NCBI GenBank assembly: GCA_964636685.1
Contig: CAZWUK010000069.1
Location: 1 to 10,818, forward strand
Direction of reading: 5' to 3'
DNA: 10,818 nt
Source: CAZWUK01 sp964636685
Lineage (GTDB): Bacteria; Bacillota; Clostridia; Christensenellales; CAG-138
A model generated the notes under the pieces. The model made no database searches. It saw only the letters and a program-made list of their open reading frames with translations, and was not told where the DNA came from. Below, piece after piece: positions 8,122 through 10,818 of the stretch. The position numbers and the translations under genes were made by a program. Positions within the stretch are counted from its first letter, which is position 1, and each line of letters opens with the position of its first letter.

Positions 8122-8710
8122 GATTCCTGTCATTGTTGTATCCGTATTGATTTTTCTTGTGTGTGTTGCATTTGGGTGGTATGCTTACACCCAGTATCGG
8201 GAGGAGCAGCGCATCAAGACGTTGTACGCAACCTATCCTGTTGCATACAGCGATTTGATCGAAAGGTATGCTTTCCAATACGAGCTGGATCCCTATCTGG
8301 TAACAGCGATCATTCGCTGCGAAAGCAGCAATCAAATCGACGCTGTCAGTTCGGTTGGCGCCATCGGCTTAATGCAGATTATGCCAGATACCGGAGAATG
8401 GATTGCGCACAAGCTTGAAAAGGAACCGTTTGACCCCGAGGTTCTCTACGATGCGGAAACAAATATTATGTTTGGATGTTGGTACCTCCGCTTTTTGACA
8501 AATCGATTCTCCGAAAACGCTGTCAATATCATTGCTGCGTACAACGCAGGGCATGGCAGCGTAGAGGGATGGCTCGAAAATGAAGCCTATTCGGATAATG
8601 GGACTTTGGTCAGCATTCCGTATCCGGAAACAGAACGTTATGTTGAAAAAGTACAAACCGCCTACAATTACTACCGCGAATTATATCCGGAGTTGTATCC
8701 GCACAGTTGA
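8111..8710 (+). CDS. Membrane-anchored lytic transglycosylase (SLT domain)
   Basis: Predicted murein lytic transglycosylase that cleaves the MurNAc-GlcNAc bond of peptidoglycan to form anhydro ends. The 199-residue protein has an N-terminal membrane segment (about residues 6-24) after a short positive stretch, with no obvious cleavage site, so it is probably anchored with its catalytic domain outside. The Slt70-like domain (about 45-195) shows IIRCESS with the catalytic glutamate E71, then GAIGLMQIMPDTG, the NIMFGCWYL helix and AAYNAGHGSVEGW, which are the standard family blocks. ATG at 8111 is preceded by GAAGGA eleven bases upstream; the in-frame TTG at 8102 is less likely. It overlaps the coaE end by 11 bases. 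A coaE-transglycosylase pairing recurs in Clostridia as far as I recall. A role in wall turnover or spore-wall remodelling is inference. Confidence 0.92.
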   Translation: MRNKIPVIVVSVLIFLVCVAFGWYAYTQYREEQRIKTLYATYPVAYSDLIERYAFQYELDPYLVTAIIRCESSNQIDAVSSVGAIGLMQIMPDTGEWIAHKLEKEPFDPEVLYDAETNIMFGCWYLRFLTNRFSENAVNIIAAYNAGHGSVEGWLENEAYSDNGTLVSIPYPETERYVEKVQTAYNYYRELYPELYPHS

Positions 8711-8740
8711 TGGCTTGACATGCCGATCATACACGTAATA

Positions 8741-8757
8741 GGAGGAAGATAGCATTG
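8741..8757 (+). promoter_or_regulatory. Strong ribosome binding site with TTG start of lspA
   Basis: GGAGG (8741-8745) precedes TTG 8755 by nine bases and a second TTG (8758) by twelve. There is no ATG start upstream or nearby in this frame, so lspA almost certainly uses a TTG start, with 8755 better spaced. Confidence 0.75.
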
Positions 8758-9339
8758 TTGGAATTGATATTGGTATTCGGAATACTCATTTTAGATCAGG
8801 CAGTCAAGTATTGGTCGGACTACTTTTTGTCGCCGGTCGGCACGTCCATTCCGATCTGGGAAGGCGTTTTTAACCTGACCAGCACGCGCAACACCGGCGC
8901 CGCATGGGGTATTTTAGCGGGTAAAAAGTGGTTCTTTATTATTATTACAATCGTTGTGTGCGGCATTATGATCTATTTTTTAGTACGCTATCACAAAAAA
9001 ATGCACGTGCTGTCCCGCGTTGCATTGTCATTACTGCTGGCCGGTGCGCTTGGTAATTTTATTGATCGTGCTTTTCTTTCCTATGTTCGTGATATGTTTC
9101 ACTTTTGCTTGATAGACTTTCCGATTTTTAATGTTGCAGATATTTCGCTCACCTGCGGAACCGCGTTGCTGATTATTGACGTGCTGTTCTTGAAAGAACG
9201 ATCAATTCTTGCAATCGATGATAAGAAAAGGAGCGCCAATACAGAGCCAGGGGAGTCTGTGGATGAACAAAATGCGTCGGCTACAAAGGATGATAGAACC
9301 GAAGAAAAGAGCCGTGCAGCGCAAAGCAATGGAAATTAA
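8755..9339 (+). CDS. lspA: Lipoprotein signal peptidase (signal peptidase II)
   Basis: Membrane aspartyl protease that removes the signal peptide of diacylglyceryl-modified prolipoproteins. Four hydrophobic segments are visible in the first 150 residues. Conserved blocks include LDQAVK (13-18), the TRNTGAAWG motif, GNFIDR with catalytic D104, and FNVADISL with catalytic D129. The protein has 194 residues, whereas most LspA proteins have about 150-170. The extra 35-40 residues are a hydrophilic, charged C-terminal tail rich in Asp, Glu, Lys, Ser and Asn, which should face the cytoplasm. The tail is encoded over the beginning of the next gene, so it may have grown through gene overlap. A lipoprotein with a clear lipobox, a predicted substrate, is encoded at 10294. 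Confidence 0.96.
   Translation: MLELILVFGILILDQAVKYWSDYFLSPVGTSIPIWEGVFNLTSTRNTGAAWGILAGKKWFFIIITIVVCGIMIYFLVRYHKKMHVLSRVALSLLLAGALGNFIDRAFLSYVRDMFHFCLIDFPIFNVADISLTCGTALLIIDVLFLKERSILAIDDKKRSANTEPGESVDEQNASATKDDRTEEKSRAAQSNGN
9249..9265 (+). promoter_or_regulatory. Ribosome binding site inside lspA for the pseudouridine synthase
   Basis: AGGGGAG (9249-9255) lies seven bases before ATG 9263, inside the tail-coding part of lspA. It is the only good Shine-Dalgarno match ahead of the pseudouridine synthase; the ATG at 9329 has none. This supports 9263 as the start, although homology makes 9329 the more usual beginning. Confidence 0.5.
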
Positions 9340-10291
9340 GGCATTCACATGGACGGTATCGGCCGGTGAAGCGCAAACGCGTCTGGACGTCTTTGTTGCG
9401 GATAAGACAGAATACACCAGAAGCCGTGTGCAGCGTTTGATTGAGAACGGCGCCGTTACGGTAAACGGATCTGTACGACGCGCAAATTATGCGGTTCGCA
9501 CAGAGGATGACATCATGCTTGACGTTCCGCAAACTGTGCCGCAAACGAAGGCGCAGCCCGAGCAGATGGATTTGGACATCGTCTATGATGACGTCGATAT
9601 CTGCGTCGTCAACAAGCCGCAGGGAATGGTAGTACATCCGGCACCAGGACACGACAGCGGGACGCTTGTTAACGGTCTACTCCTTCAAATGCAGAACCTG
9701 TCAGCCATTGGAGGCGAGTTTCGTCCCGGAATTGTCCATCGTATTGATAAAATGACCTCTGGGTTATTGGTCGTCGCCAAGAACGATAAGGCACATTTAT
9801 GTCTTTCTGAACAGTTTCGTGCGCATACGGCATTTCGCTCGTATCTTGCAATCGTAGACGGAAATTTGCGCGATGATCGTGGCACCGTAGATGCGCCGAT
9901 TGGAAGACATGCGACGGATCGAAAAAAGATGGCTGTTGTCGCAAATGGCAGAAATGCCGTCACACACTGGAAAGTACTTCAGAGATTTGGAAACTATACT
10001 TTGCTTGCGCTTCGACTGGTTACGGGAAGGACGCATCAGATTCGTGTCCACATGGCATACATCAAGCATCCAATTACAGGTGATGCAACTTACGGACGTC
10101 CCAAATGCGCTTTGCCGCTGGATGGGCAAGCACTGCATGGATATAGGCTTCAACTCACCCATCCGACAAGCGGTATGCAGATGGTATTCTATGCGCCATT
10201 GCCGGATTACTTTCAAAAAGCGTTGGGATCGCTGGGATGGCATGGAGATATTATGAATCTTTTGAAAGAATCTGAAGGAACGGAGGAATAG
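9263..10291 (+). CDS. RluD/YlyB-type pseudouridine synthase (RluA family)
   Basis: Isomerises uridine to pseudouridine in RNA, probably in large-subunit rRNA as for RluD and its relatives. Numbered from ATG 9263 (342 residues), an S4 RNA-binding domain covers about 37-87 (RLDVFVADK, SRVQRLIENGAVTVNG). The catalytic domain follows with VVNKPQGMVVHPAPGH, then GIVHRIDKMTSGLLVVAK containing catalytic D162, the AxVDG strand, APIGRH, and the C-terminal GRTHQIRVH and GDATYG blocks. The family core starts around residue 23, so a start at ATG 9329 (320 residues) would match the usual length. The longer form adds a 22-residue, strongly basic leader and has the better ribosome binding site. The gene overlaps lspA by 77 bases (start 9263) or 11 bases (start 9329). 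The lspA-pseudouridine synthase pair matches lspA-ylyB of Bacillus. The exact target base is not deducible. Confidence 0.94.
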   Translation: MNKMRRLQRMIEPKKRAVQRKAMEIKAFTWTVSAGEAQTRLDVFVADKTEYTRSRVQRLIENGAVTVNGSVRRANYAVRTEDDIMLDVPQTVPQTKAQPEQMDLDIVYDDVDICVVNKPQGMVVHPAPGHDSGTLVNGLLLQMQNLSAIGGEFRPGIVHRIDKMTSGLLVVAKNDKAHLCLSEQFRAHTAFRSYLAIVDGNLRDDRGTVDAPIGRHATDRKKMAVVANGRNAVTHWKVLQRFGNYTLLALRLVTGRTHQIRVHMAYIKHPITGDATYGRPKCALPLDGQALHGYRLQLTHPTSGMQMVFYAPLPDYFQKALGSLGWHGDIMNLLKESEGTEE

Positions 10292-10293
10292 CG

Positions 10294-10818
10294 ATGCTTC
10301 GAAATTATAAAAAATTTGCAGTTCTTATTTCTGCCGCTGTTTTTATTGCTGTTTTTATTATTGGCTGTGACACGATTCAACCGGTTGTATCGACCACGCC
10401 GGAAAACGGAACAATTTCTGTGGAGACAGAACAAGCACCGCTGATCCCGGAGGCACAACCGTCTGTATCGCCGACACTGTCTAATGATGCGGGCGCCTTG
10501 TTCACGCAACTGGATGCAGAGCTTTTTTCTTATACAGTAACCTCCAGCGGCTATCGGCTGCACCAAACCACTATGCAGCCCAGCGTATACGGTATGGACA
10601 GCGACTCCCTGCCAATGACGTTTGGTACATATTCTGCTGAGCAAAAGAAAGCAGCTGCGGAAAGCGGCGCCACATATCTCGAACGGTTATTTGAGATTGA
10701 CCGTTCTCAGCTTTCTGCCGCCCAGCAAATTGGATATGACACCATGGAACAGCAATTGACATTGGCGGCGCAGGGCGGGGAGTTTGCGACGCCCGGCGAG
10801 GTGGGGACGTCCGGCGAG
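10294..10818 (+). CDS. DUF885-like lipoprotein, N-terminal part (runs off window)
   Basis: This open frame starts at ATG 10294, just after GGAGG (10282-10286), two bases behind the pseudouridine synthase stop, and continues past the window end (175 codons seen). Residues 1-25 form a lipoprotein signal peptide: basic start RNYKK, a hydrophobic core, and lipobox IIGC with C25 as the predicted lipidated cysteine. A flexible Pro/Ser/Thr/Glu-rich linker follows (about 26-60). From about residue 62 the sequence resembles the start of the DUF885 family of secreted, peptidase-like Gram-positive lipoproteins (LFxxLDxELF, then LHxTxxxPxxYGM, then LPMTFGTYS, then a helix with YDTMEQQL). The catalytic part, if any, lies beyond the window. 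The last 18 or so codons become very GC-rich and leave the family pattern. Lipoprotein status is clear and the family call is moderately sure. Confidence 0.8.
   Translation, partial: MLRNYKKFAVLISAAVFIAVFIIGCDTIQPVVSTTPENGTISVETEQAPLIPEAQPSVSPTLSNDAGALFTQLDAELFSYTVTSSGYRLHQTTMQPSVYGMDSDSLPMTFGTYSAEQKKAAAESGATYLERLFEIDRSQLSAAQQIGYDTMEQQLTLAAQGGEFATPGEVGTSGE
10788..10818 (+). repeat. Short GC-rich imperfect direct repeat at the window edge
   Basis: GACGCCCGGCGAG (10788-10800) recurs as GACGTCCGGCGAG (10806-10818), 12 of 13 bases identical, with a period of 18 bases (six codons, TPGEVG then TSGE). The surrounding stretch 10762-10818 is about 77% G+C (44 of 57 by hand count), well above the rest of the gene. 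Only two copies are visible because the window ends on the second. Confidence 0.55.

Noticed and set aside
8715..8741. TTGACA at 8715-8720 followed by TAATAG, a possible promoter ahead of lspA.
   Set aside because: The spacing is only 15 bases and the transcript would begin at or beyond the ribosome binding site, leaving lspA without it. Read-through from upstream is simpler.

Overview
The window holds eight complete genes and the start of a ninth. All lie on the + strand, packed end to end with overlaps or short gaps. Their identities and arrangement suggest a Bacillota (Firmicutes) genome, most likely an uncultured member of the Clostridia. The grounds are GGAGG-type ribosome binding sites, a TTG start, a membrane-anchored lytic transglycosylase directly behind coaE, lspA followed by a YlyB/RluD-type pseudouridine synthase, a DNA polymerase I whose 3'-5' exonuclease domain has lost its metal ligands, a pyrimidine-nucleoside phosphorylase of the Bacillus type and a DUF885-like lipoprotein. 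There is no RNA gene, transposon, CRISPR array or phage gene.

Layout: 1-229 is a non-coding leader with a plausible extended -10 promoter. 230-2152 encodes a two-cassette ABC-F ATPase, a soluble ribosome-acting protein. Its stop codon overlaps (ATGA) the start of 2149-3588. That gene is the most unusual in the window: a two-part protein whose C-terminal two thirds follow the glycerate kinase fold family but have lost nearly every recognisable catalytic motif, behind an N-terminal part of about 145 residues that I do not recognise. Then come pyrimidine-nucleoside phosphorylase (3611-4930), DNA polymerase I (4941-7499), dephospho-CoA kinase (7486-8121), a lytic transglycosylase (8111-8710), lipoprotein signal peptidase (8755-9339), a large-ribosomal-subunit-type pseudouridine synthase (about 9263-10291) and the 5' part of a lipoprotein gene (10294 to the window end).

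No gap between genes exceeds 45 bases and I see no convincing intrinsic terminator, so the set could be transcribed as one long housekeeping operon. It mixes translation (ABC-F, pseudouridine synthase), DNA synthesis and repair (PolA), nucleoside salvage (Pdp), coenzyme A synthesis (CoaE) and the cell envelope (transglycosylase, LspA, lipoprotein). LspA would process the lipoprotein encoded two genes downstream. Most of this is ordinary core-genome content. The points worth a second look are the degenerate glycerate-kinase-like protein coupled to the ABC-F gene, the nested start inside lspA, and the GC-rich repeat at the right-hand edge.
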